Positions 14,635 to 25,175 of a DNA stretch of 64,000 bases are shown here, in pieces; position 1 is the stretch's first letter; each line of letters begins with the position of its first letter. Both the position numbers and the translations under genes were made by a program. The notes under the pieces were generated by a model. That model saw only the letters and a program-made list of their open reading frames with translations, was not told the DNA's origin and made no database searches. The DNA is taken from NCBI GenBank assembly GCA_021018995.1, contig CM037589.1, forward strand, positions 13,159,001 through 13,223,000, given 5' to 3'. This DNA is from Chloranthus sessilifolius. Taxonomy: Eukaryota > Streptophyta > Magnoliopsida > Chloranthales > Chloranthaceae.

Positions 14635-14652
14635 CGTCAAGGTCAACGTCAA
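14635..14652 (-). promoter_or_regulatory. three tandem W-box-like hexamers upstream of FLS2
   Basis: Read on the gene's strand, this is TTGACG-TTGACC-TTGACG, three hexamers with the TTGAC core of WRKY sites placed end to end, about 92-109 bp before the ATG. The middle one is a canonical W-box. WRKY factors act in pattern-triggered immunity, so this would suit an inducible receptor. A TATA box is not obvious. Confidence 0.6.
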
Positions 14653-14971
14653 GAGAGCATAAAAAGTCGTAAGTTTGATTGAGCTCCATGATAGAGGATT
14701 GTCTGTGTGCCGACCTCTTAGGATTGGAGACTTGTGGTGGGTAGAGCTAGCTTCCCTCGAGAAGAGGTAAGGGGAGATGTCTCATCATTGACTAGAGATT
14801 TGGAAAGGATAGGACTATAGGAGTCGCAGAAACGGCTTGGGTTTCCAGACGCAGAGATAAAGGAACAAAGTGAGCTACACCTAACCGTCCTCTATGGCCA
14901 AGTTGCTTCAGCTTTCTTTTAAGTTTGACCCAGATTCAGGGTGTAGCTTTGTTCGCACTCACCCGTTCTCT
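14653..14971. other. FLS2 upstream region
   Basis: No gene is seen. This is the distal promoter side of the minus-strand receptor gene, ending at the foldback repeat. A further TTGACC occurs near 14925 on the plus strand. Confidence 0.4.
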
Positions 14972-15340
14972 AAAAGCACCTACATCAGACACCTCCTAAA
15001 AATCCATTGATTGAATCGGACCAGACGATGGAGACCGTGTTTCACCTCGATCTTTCACAAAATGGATCTTGAAACAATGTCTCACTGCCAGTTTTTATTA
15101 TACATGTCGCAGATCTCAAAATTATGGCCCTAAAATCCCGTTTGAGAATGATATGTGTCATTGCAGTGCATATTTTGGGGATGGGATATGTGACTAGTGG
15201 AATAAAAAACTTATCGTCTAATAAGTGTGACATAGTCTCAAGATCCATTGTGTGGATGATCGAGGTGAAATACAATCTCCATCATCTGATCTGACCCAAT
15301 GAATGAGTTTTAAGAGGTTGCACACGAAGGTGCTTTCAGA
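14972..15340. repeat. diverged foldback repeat upstream of FLS2
   Basis: The left arm 14972-15085 and right arm 15225-15340 are inverted copies at moderate identity. Shared words include AAAGCACCT, GATGGAGA, TTTCACCTCGATC and AATGGATCTTGA. The central 140 bp is less paired. The structure resembles an old foldback or long-TIR element. No TSD was identified. It starts about 430 bp from the receptor start codon. Confidence 0.65.
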
Positions 15341-16329
15341 AAATGTGTGCCTAAGATTAAAGGTGCGGATGACGTGTAATAGTTGAGTGATGGTAGCCCA
15401 CACGAACCTTCACACTTCAACTTCTACGTAAGAGACATGGGCATCAGCTCTCAAATCATGCTTCTCTAGTCAGAGCCTTCTATTTGCACACCATGGGATT
15501 AGATGCTCTTTCCAAAATGCATAAGAACCTAACATGCTTTATTTTTAAATTATGTGCAATGGGTATCACGGACTGAAATCCGTGACCAAACATAGGGCAT
15601 GACAGCTAAGGTTGACCCAAGCCGGGCCGATAAAGTTGGCCCAAGCTCAGCACTATTTCCCTGGCAGGCTTATGTTTCCCAGCCCAAGTCTAACCCTTAA
15701 CAAATTTTTAAGGCCCAATCTCAAACCCGGCAGTCCACTTTTTCATAAATTATCTGGAAATTTATAAACAACTAGCTTGATTTATACTAAGAGAGTCAAT
15801 ACTTGCATCCCAAATATAAGTCATCGCACGATTTTAGTGATTGCACCACACTTAAAGCTTGGTGGCGTCTCTTCGGATGGATCTTCGGCGTCAATTACCC
15901 GCGGATCTTCAGGATGGTGGTAGATTCTCAAAATTTTACCTTACTTTGAAGGTCCCTGAATTCCGTGTCATCGTTAGATAGGTCTTGAATGTCACTCAAT
16001 ATATTTTAATGTTAGTTATTATAACTATCACTCTTTGGATAGTAGCCCTTTATTCATTAACCGTTCTCCATTTCAAATGAAAAAGTTTCATCTCAAAAAA
16101 AAGAAGCTAAAAAATAAAAAAAATATAGTATTCATTATTTGATTGCACCCCACTTAAAACAAAAAAAAAAGGGAAATAAATCATCTAAAATCCTAAAAAT
16201 TTGAGAGAAATATTTTCTTCTTCATTTGAATCGACAGTATATGCTAGCTTCACACACTAGATCCATAAGCTTTATATTATTGATCCTTCATTATTTTCTT
16301 CTTCTCGCTCACTAACTCAACAAAGCCTC
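15341..16329. other. unassigned spacer
   Basis: No gene is seen. A GGCCC-rich patch at 15600-15740 resembles the repeat at 9760-10490. GATTGCACC(A/C)CACTTAAA occurs twice, near 15839 and 16142. The rest is AT-rich. Confidence 0.35.
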
Positions 16330-16500
16330 TTTTTTTTTTTTTAATCAGTAAAGTTGGAATTTTATTGAAGAGATAAAACAACAATCAGGACAAAAGCAGG
16401 GCAGCAATGCCCAAAAGAAAAAGCAAAACAAAAAAGTTGGACAAAAGGCAGCACCATTAGCTCGGGAACATCCTACCCCCATTCCCCCCTTACAGTGGCA
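16330..16500 (-). mobile_element. 3' tail of a truncated LINE
   Basis: Read on the minus strand, the segment ends in a T/G-rich 3' UTR, TTTTGGGCATTGCTGCCC, then CAATAAAATTCCAAC and an A run (complement of 16330-16342). This arrangement is typical of plant L1-type non-LTR retrotransposon ends. No reverse-transcriptase sequence remains, so it is strongly 5'-truncated; the inner border is a guess. Confidence 0.5.
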
Positions 16501-16649
16501 GGACTACATAGAGGTTAGTGTGGGCGAGCGTCCGCACTCAAACCCCAAAAATTAATGACCTTTTTTTTTTAAAGGCAACCCTATTAAATTGGTAGCTGGT
16601 CGCCCTCCCTATAAAGCCAAAACGTAACATCTTTCTTCTCTCTTTAAAA
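16501..16649. other. left flank of element A, minisatellite remnant
   Basis: The last 50 bases (CTTTCTTCTCTCTTTAAAAC) belong to the CT-rich minisatellite that resumes at 39708, showing where element A inserted. The remainder is unassigned. Confidence 0.5.
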
Positions 16650-16654
16650 CCAAC

Positions 16655-18166
16655 TGATCGATTTAAAGTGTAACCCTTGCAAGTGCACAAGATCTATTGC
16701 AGTATGACAATAACAAGGGTGTCGAACCCACAGGGAAACGTGAATTTTAATTAATTCTTTTAGAGACTTAAAAACATTCCCAAGGAAGTACTAAAGGGCA
16801 GATTCAATTTACCAAAAATTTATCACGCTTTTCCTAAATGCAAGAAAAATAAATTAATCTAAACAACTAATTACCAATGAATCTAAAATAATAATTAAAT
16901 GAGATCAAGGAATTTGTTACCCCAAATTTGTACCCTTTTCTATCATTAAAACCCACAGTTTCATTAAAGCATCATTCACACCATCATTCATCTACAAAAA
17001 TAATTCGAAATAAAATATGATCATCAATCCGGCATACCCTATCTAAAAACAATGACTCAGCCTATCATCGCGGTATGAGTCATGTAAGAAGCATAGCGTA
17101 TCTCATGATGTTTAGATCATAACAGTAAGTACTTAATCGCTATGCAGCCTAGATCAGTCTGCAGGTCCAGATCTAGCGATTATAGCCGTTGATATGTGCA
17201 ATCAACGGTCATAACAAGCATTCAATATATTTTCAATAACACAAACTTTTAGCAAAACGATTCCATGATGACAATAAATCGACTATGGTATTAATCATAA
17301 ATAAGGGTACTTATCTGGGGATCGCATCTTCCCCGATCAACTAATTTAGCCGCTCATCTTTGGTATATGATCTCCTTGTTCATTCAAAGTCATTCCACTT
17401 TTCATTTCTTCCAAAAAATCTTTGGTTACAATGCTTTTTCCTAAATACAATCTATGAATGTAAAAGAAAGACAGTGCAAATCCTAAGTACAATCTACCCA
17501 GATCAATCCTAGAAGAAGGAAAAAAGAAGAACCCTTCAAAAGATGCCAAGAGGAGTCTAAAACCAAAAATAATAATAATGTATAATAATCCTCTAAAAAA
17601 TTCTCTCCAAAAACTCTCTCTCGAAGTGTTTGATTTGGCTTTAAATAATAGCCAAGTCGCAGAAGTGTCCCAGCGTCAAAAGTTAGGGTCGATTGATCGA
17701 CCCTTTAGGGTTGATCGATCGACTCCTTAAAAATCTGAGTTAAGAAGTCTTTTCCGTCTCAAACTCTATCATTTTGGTTCTTCCCAGATTTCTGTGAACT
17801 CCCGCCAAACTTTGTATTAGACACTGCCTCGGTATTTTAGTCATAACTTTTTGTCCCGAACTTGGATTGAGGCAATTCTTATGCCGTTGGAAAGCTGAAA
17901 GAAATCTCTACAACTTTTGTGTTTTGATAATTTCATAATTCGGCCTTCTTGAAGGTCTAAATTGAGCTAAACGTTGCACCAAGTTCTCGATGACCCAAAG
18001 TTGCAGTGTTTTGACATTATTTTCAGAATTCTTTGGCTGTTTTCTTCACTTGGCTTGTATTTATCTGAAATACTTCAAATCTAATAATTCTTATTAGATA
18101 GCCTTTATTGGATAACTAAATATAGGTATCTAGGGGTGAAATATCATCATATTTCACTACTTATCA
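16655..18166 (-). repeat. element A 3' LTR
   Basis: This 1,512-bp LTR reads, on the minus strand, TGATAAGTAGTGAAATATG to CTTTAAATCGATCA. It is 31 bp shorter than its partner because the second palindrome pair is replaced by TTC at 17777-17779. The first pair remains (17688-17701 and 17710-17723, period 22). The outer end has the hairpin TGAAATATGATGATATTTCA. Confidence 0.92.
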
Positions 18167-20263
18167 CACCCTTAAACCTACACTTTGCTAGTCCTCGAGC
18201 AAAGCAAACTAAAGAAAATAAATGCCACTTTCGTAGGGAACACGATTGCACTTAGCATGTGCAACAAGCCTTTAAACTCCTAGGTGATCCCTAGTGGAGG
18301 AGTTGTGTCTCCTGAGGGTTTACAGTGAAGTTACCCACAAACTTCCAAAAATTTCAAACCATCGGCAAAATTGAGTTTTCAAAACATGATTTTTTATAAC
18401 ATATATATTATTCAAAAATAAAAATATTAATTGTTTCAATATGTGAATCATCAATCTTAAATATTAATGTCATGTCAATCATGCTAGTATCCATTCAAAT
18501 TAATCTAATGCTCAAATTGTTAGACAACTCATCCATTCATGCCTAAACGTGAAGTGTGTGCATACCCAAACCAAGATTCATCCATCTCGGAACTAGTCCA
18601 AACGGAAAATCGTCGAATCTGTTGTCTCGACTCAATCCTCACTTTAGGTATACTCTCGAAATAAAATCACTCCGATGATGGGTAAGCTTTCGCACATATG
18701 TGAGAGATCAATACAAAACAAGCAAAAAGATCTCACATGATAACTGAAACACGATGTAATCAATGAACAAAATTAAATCTCATAAGAACAGATACTTGTA
18801 TATCCTAAGCATGTCATATCAAGTGTCATAAGTATCATATATTTACTCTCCACAAGGCAGTTACCAATGCAAGATCAGATCATGAAGGTCTTTTGTAGGG
18901 TTGTAATGGGGCTCAGGAAAGGGTAAGAAGAAAGGGAATTGAGATTCAAAATTTCTAAGAAATCGGAAAAGAAACAAACTTCTGATTTTTCTATTTCTCT
19001 TCTTTTTCTTTTCTAATCTCTCACTATTTTTCTCAATATTTTTCTATTTTTCTCAACTTTCTTTTTCTTTTGAATTTTCTTTTCTTGAAGGACCTCATAT
19101 TTTTTTATTATTTTTCATAATTTTCTTTTTCTTTTTCTCCCCCCTTTTTTTTAATATTTTTGCCATACACTCTTAGTAAACACCACAACTCAGTATCTCT
19201 CCACTTACTCTCTTTTCGTTCATTTTCATCCCTCGTTCCTAATTTCTCAGAAATAAGAAAGGTAAAGCTGAATTTTCATAAATGGTGAAGGGTTAAAGGT
19301 TAACGTGGTTTATCAAAGAATGTATAAAGGTAAATTTTTTCAATAAGCTCAAAGGGGTACTAGAAGGATAAATTTATATGAGGTGGGGCATTTAAGCACA
19401 AACAAGCCAAAGATGGCCTTCAATCATTTCCTTAAAAGATGGTAACCTTGCCTATTTATCTTGAGTAGATATACAGTACGTTTTAACACAATAATATGAA
19501 TTTGATATCATGCAAAGTCATAAGTCAAAATAAAATGTATGAGATTATGCAAAATAATTCGTATTCAAAGAAAACTCCGAGTTTATATATTCACTCATCA
19601 ATGACGGGAAATTAGCTCTAAAGCTTCCTGGGTTTAGTCTCCACTAAGAACCTAAAATTCACCGTTCAAAATAGTTCATCGATTTTTGAGTCTTAGCTTG
19701 GTATAAGTGTAAAAATTCTAAGCATGAATATCAAAATTACCCACAAAATATCATATTAAGCTTCATTATCCTAGATACAAGCATTCAAAATCTGACATCG
19801 ATATTCTCAAAATTAAATTCACATGCATCATCAACTAAAGTTTGAAAACTATCGAAAAATAATTCATATATGATGGTTCAAAATTTTTTTATTTATTATT
19901 TATTTTTTTATATGAAGAAAAATAAGAAAGTGACGCAAGATAGAGAATCATACCCCCAAACTTAAAAATGACAATGTCCTCATTGATTGAAATAGGTATT
20001 GCACCCCCAAACCTGTTGAAAAGTAACCTCAACACAAAGATCAGGTGCAGAGAATATGTGCATAAAATTAGAACATGATCAAAAATAGATTGAAGGTAAT
20101 GTGGCTACACTAATTTGGAAATTAAAAACAACCTAAACTAAACTAAAAACTAATATTCTAGAACTAACAAAAATAAAAATGAAAACGAAAATAAATAAAA
20201 CACACTGGGTTGCCTCCCAGGAAGCGCTGAGTTTAAGTGTCGACAGCTCGACCTCTTCATTGA
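18167..20263 (-). other. element A non-coding 3' module
   Basis: About 2.1 kb between pol and the 3' LTR with no gene. It matches the same region of B (30822-32944) and C (47269-49364) over long blocks, including a C/T-rich run (18960-19160). GGGGTG-type purines lie next to the LTR. Two further polypurine-like copies, at 19952-19962 and 20003-20014 (complement AGGTTTGGGGGT and a variant), flank CAATGTCCTCATTG (19972-19985). In Athila elements an env-like gene often lies here; none is readable. Confidence 0.75.
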
Positions 20264-22995
20264 TCAAGAATCTGGGTCACTAAGGTGCATTGCCTCAATT
20301 CTCATCTGGGTCAGACGTTGCCCATTCACTTTGAAAACTCGATTGTCCGTGAGATTGCGGATCTCAATCGCACCATGCACACTAATAGAAACAACCTGAT
20401 ACGGGCCTTCCCATCTCGATTTCAGTTTTCCCGGGTGAAGCTTAAGTCTGGAGTTGAACAACTAAACTTTTTGTCCAATGTGGAATTCTTTCTGAGAAAT
20501 TGACTCATCATGCAGCTTCTTGTACCTTTCTTTGTACATCTTGGAGTTTTCATACGCATCATAGCGTAGCTCTTCCAATTCACTCAGCTGTAGCCTTCGA
20601 TTTGATCCTGCCGCTTGCATATCAAAGTTAAATATTTTGATAGCCCAAAATGCATTATGCTCTAATTCAACAAGAAGATGGCATGCTTTCCCGTAGACAA
20701 TTCTGAATGGAGACATTCCAATTGGTGTCTTGAAGGCGGTACGATAGGCCCAAAGAGCATCAGATAGCCGGTTAGACCAATCTCTTCTATCTGGTCGCAC
20801 AGTCTTTTCTAAAATTCGTTTAATCTCTCGGTTCGACACTTCCACTTGACCACTAGTCTGCGGATGGTACGGCGTTGCGACCTTGTGAGTGACGCCGTAT
20901 TTTCTCATTAAAGCAGCAAAATGGCGGTTGCAGAAGTGCGAACCGCCATCACTAATGATCGCCGGTGGAAATCCGAATCTGTTAAAAACATTTTCTTTTA
21001 GAAATTTGACCACAACTTTGTGATCATTCGAACGGGTTGCCATAGCTTCAATCCATTTGGAAACGTAGTCAACAGCTATAAGAATATATGAGTATCCGAA
21101 TGACGTGGGGAAAGGACCCATGAAGTCGATCCCCCAAACATAAAAAATTTCAACAATTAAAATCGGATTAAGGGGCATTATATTTCGTCGTGAAATATTT
21201 CCCAGCTGTTGACATCGTTGGCATTCTTTGCAAAATCGAGCAGCGTCACGAAAGATGGATGGCCAGTAGAATCCGCTTTGAAGGATTTTTTGTGCGGTCT
21301 TCTGTCCTCCGAAATGGCCTCCACAGGCTCCAGCATGGCAGAAATTTATGACGCTTAGTTGCTCTTCTTCCGGTACACATCTCCTGATGATTTGATCGGA
21401 ACAGATTTTGAATAATTGTGGTTCATCCCAAAAATAGTATTTGATTTGGGAGAAAAAGAGATGCTTATCAGTCTTACCCCATTCAGTAGGGATTCTGCCA
21501 GTGACCAGATAGTTCACGATATTGGCAAACCAAGGAGCTTTCGTAGCCGTCGCATCAATTGCCATTAATTCCTCATCCGGAAAAGTGTCCCGGATAGGTT
21601 CAGGTGCAAAAGATTCTTCAGGCAAAATGCGAGACAAGTGATCAGCCACAACATTCTCTACTCCCTTTTTATCTTTGATTACGAAATTGAACTCTTGAAG
21701 GAGCAAGATCCAGCGGATCAATCTTGGTTTGACGTCCTTCTTTACCAACAAATATTTCAATGCAGAGTGGTCTGAAAAGACCACTATTTTTGATCCAAGC
21801 AGATAAGATCGAAATTTATCGAGAGCATACACCACAGCTAACAACTCTTTCTTAGTGGTGGTGTAGTTAAGTTGTGCATCGATCAATGTCTTGCTAGCAT
21901 AGTAACTTACGTGAGGTAATTTGTTCACCCTTTGCCCTAAGACAGCTCCGATCACGTAATCAGATGCATCACACATGAGTTCGAATGGCAAAGAATAATC
22001 CGGTGGTTGGATTATTGGTGCATTTGATAAGAGCTCGCGCAATTTTAGAAATGCTTTCATGCAGTCCTCGTTGAAGTCAAAAGGAACATCTTTGCCAAGC
22101 AAGGTACACAATGGTTTAGCCACCTTGCTAAAATCTTTGATGAATCTTCTATAAAATCCTGCATGACCCAAAAATGATCAAATTTGTCGAACATTCTTTG
22201 GTGGTGGCAAATTGGCAATTAAGTCAACTTTGGCCTTATCAACTTCAATTCCTTTCTTTGAAACAATATGCCCGAGCACAATTCCTTGTTGCACCATGAA
22301 ATGACTTTTCTCCCAGCTGAGAACAAGTTTAGAATCAACACAACGTTGTAACACTTGTGCAAGGTGGTTCAAATATGAACCAAATGTTTTCCCAAAAACA
22401 GAGAAATCGTCCATGAACACCTCGATGAATTTGTCAATCATATCCGAAAATATGGCCAACATACATCGTTGGAAAGTAGCAGGTGCATTACATAAGCCGA
22501 ACGGCATCCTTCGATATACAAAAGTACCGTAAGGACACGTGAATGCCATTTTCTCTTGATTAGGGGGAAAAACGGGCACTTGATTGTATCCCGAATAACC
22601 ATCAAGAGAGCAATAAAACTCCTGTCCTGCTAACTTCTCAAGAATTTGATCAAGGAACGGAAGGGGAAAATGATCCTTTCTGGTAGCTGTGTTCAATTTT
22701 CTATAATCAATGCAGACACGCCACCCAGTAGTTTCGCGAGTAGGGACCAATTCTCCTTCAGTAGTTTCTTTCACAGTGATTCCGGACTTTTTCGGAACGA
22801 TTTGGACTGGACTTACCCATTGACTATCAGAGATCGGATAGATGATTCCAGCATCGAGAAGTTTAATAACTTCCTTTAAAACGACCTCTTGCATGTTCGG
22901 ATTAAGTCGCCTTTGCGGTTCCCTCGATGGTCTACTCTCATCTTCCAGATGTATTTTATGCATACATACTGATGGGTTAATCCCTTTTAAATCAG
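20264..22995 (-). pseudogene. element A pol: RT, RNase H, integrase
   Basis: A single frame with only two nonsense changes where intact relatives read Arg (CGA to TGA, near 22179) and Trp (TGG to TAG, near 20466). Reverse transcriptase: GWRVCIDYRKLN and FMDDFSVFG (near 22403-22417). RNase [12 protein letters not shown]. Integrase: HX-CHAG zinc region with [26 protein letters not shown] and the catalytic Glu in [11 protein letters not shown]. The stop after HLSDPDS is followed by the conserved GGGAGGCAACC. The 5' part of this gene lies beyond element B at 34351-37322. Confidence 0.93.
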
Positions 22996-23000
22996 CTAGG

Positions 23001-24393
23001 TGATGAGTAGTGAAATATGATGATATTTCACCCCTAAATACCTATATTTAGCCGTCCGATGAAGGCTATCTGATGAGATTTGCTAGATTTGAAGTGTTTC
23101 AGGTAAATACAGTCCAAGTTTCTAAAACAGCCCAAGAATCCCGAAAATAATGTCAAAACACTGCTATTTTGGGTCATTGAGAACTTAGTGCGACTTGCAG
23201 CTCAATTTGGACCTTCAAGACGTCAGATTCAGGAAATTGCTAAAACATAAAAGTTGTAGAGCTCGTCGTCAGCTTTCCAACGCTTCAAGAATCACCTCAA
23301 TCCGAGTTCGGTACAGAAAATTATGAGCAAAATACCGAGGCAGTATCTGATGCAAAGCTAGGCGGGAATTCACGAAAATTACTCTTAGATGTCAATCGAG
23401 AGAGGTATTAGGGTTAGGCTATTATAAAAAGGGAAGCCACGAGTTTCTTAGGGGATTATTATTTTTTGCAATTAGAATATTATTCATTCTTTCTTTTTAG
23501 TTTTTAGGGCTCTTCACTTTGGGGAATATTTTCTTCATCTTTCAAGTCTTCTTCTCTCCTTCTTAGGGTTTATTCGTGGTAGATTGTACAGGATTTGCAT
23601 TATTTTCTCGAGAAATTCATAGATTGTATTTAGGAAAAACAATTGCAAATATCTTTTGGAAGAAATAAAGAGGAATGACTTTGAAAGAAAAGGAGATCAA
23701 ACACCAAAGATGGCCATCATCGATAGATCGGGAAGATCGATCCCCGGATAAGTACCTATGTTTATGATTAATACCACGATCTATTATTGTTATCATGGAA
23801 TCGTTTTGCTCAAAGTTTGTGTGATTGAAAATATTTTAAATGCTTTGTTATGACCGTTGATTGCGTATTCAGCCGTAATCGCTAGATCTGGACTGCAGTG
23901 ATCTGAAATGTAGAAGCGATTATGTCTTGATTAATCGTGATCTAAATATCATGAGATACGCTTATGCTTTTTACATGACTCATACCGCAATGTTAAATTT
24001 GAGTCATTGTTTTTAGATAAGGGTATCTTGGGATTGATGATCATATTTTATTTCAAGTCATTTTCTAGATGAATGATGGTGTGAATGATGATTTAATGAA
24101 GCATGGGTTTTAATGATAGAAAAGTACGAATGCAGGGTAGCATATTCCTTGATCTCATTTTAATATTGTTATAGATTTATCGGTAATTAATTGTTTAGAT
24201 TAATTTATTTTTGCATTTAGGAAAAGTCGTTAAGTTTTGGTAAAATTGAATCGCCCTTTGGTACTTCCTTAGGGGCGTTTTAAAATCTCTAAAGAATTAA
24301 TTAAAATTCACGTTTCCACGTGGGTTCGACACTTTTGTTCTTGCCATCTTGATAGATCTTGTGCACTTGCAGGGTTACATTCTAAATCGATCA
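23001..24393 (+). repeat. element B 5' LTR
   Basis: 1,393 bp, TGATGAGTAGTG to AATCGATCA. A TATA-like TATAAAAA lies at 23423-23430. In place of the palindrome pairs of A only GTCAATCGA (near 23391) remains. It differs from the 3' LTR by numerous 1-8-base gaps. Confidence 0.93.
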
Positions 24394-24842
24394 AGTTTTT
24401 GGCCATTGTCGGTGAAATTTTGATTAATTCGGATAGATTTTTACATTTTAGTGTTTAAAAAAATAAAAAAAAATAATAATTATTAAAATTTATTTCCCTT
24501 ATTTTTCTCTCTTTGATAAGATTTTGTGGAGTCTTTTTAGGAAGTTTAGATTTTTAGGATACCTTCCTTAGGAAATTTAGGAAGTAGAGATTTTTAGGAC
24601 TTCTTATTTTAGATTTGGTAGGACTCTTTTTCCTTATTTTCCTCTTTTAGATATTTTTAGGATTTTCTAAATTTAGTCATTAACTTGTGTGGGACTTTTG
24701 TTTTAGGATTTTTAGGAATCTTTCATTCTTCTCCTTATTTTTCTCTTTTAGGAAAGATTTTATAGGATTTTCAATTTTAATTTTTAATTTTCGAATTTAA
24801 TAAAAAAAAAAAAAATTAAAATTAAAAAAAATTTCTAAATCG

Positions 24843-24876
<34 letters not shown>

Positions 24877-25175
24877 AAAATTTAATTAATTTAAATTCGA
24901 ATTTTAATTTTAATTTGAATTTAAAAAAAAAAAAAAAAATAAAAAAAAAAAATTTAATTAATTAATTAATTAATTTAAATTTTAATTTTAATTTTAATTT
25001 GAATAAAAAAAAATTAATTTAAATTTGAATTTTAATTAAAAAATAAAAAAAAAAAAAAAAAAGAAGAAATCTTTCCTCGATATTGGCTACTGCTTATCAT
25101 CTTTGTTTAAATCGTTTGAGCGTAATTTTGTGGGTTTGTTGTGGATTCTTCAACCCTGCTTGTGAGTGTTGGTGT
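24394..25175 (+). other. element B leader: damaged primer site and A/T homopolymer tract
   Basis: AGTTTTTGGCCATTGTCGG follows the LTR and is a damaged form of the tRNA-Asp site (TGGCACCGTTGCC in A). Bases 24770-25070 are alternating A and T homopolymer runs with AATTTAAATT words. A has the same type of tract at 37430-37800. C has palindrome pairs here instead. No gene. Confidence 0.7.

Noticed and set aside
18167..20263. Env-like gene expected after pol in element A
   Set aside because: No open frame of useful length, no signal peptide or membrane helix; the region is conserved as non-coding DNA.
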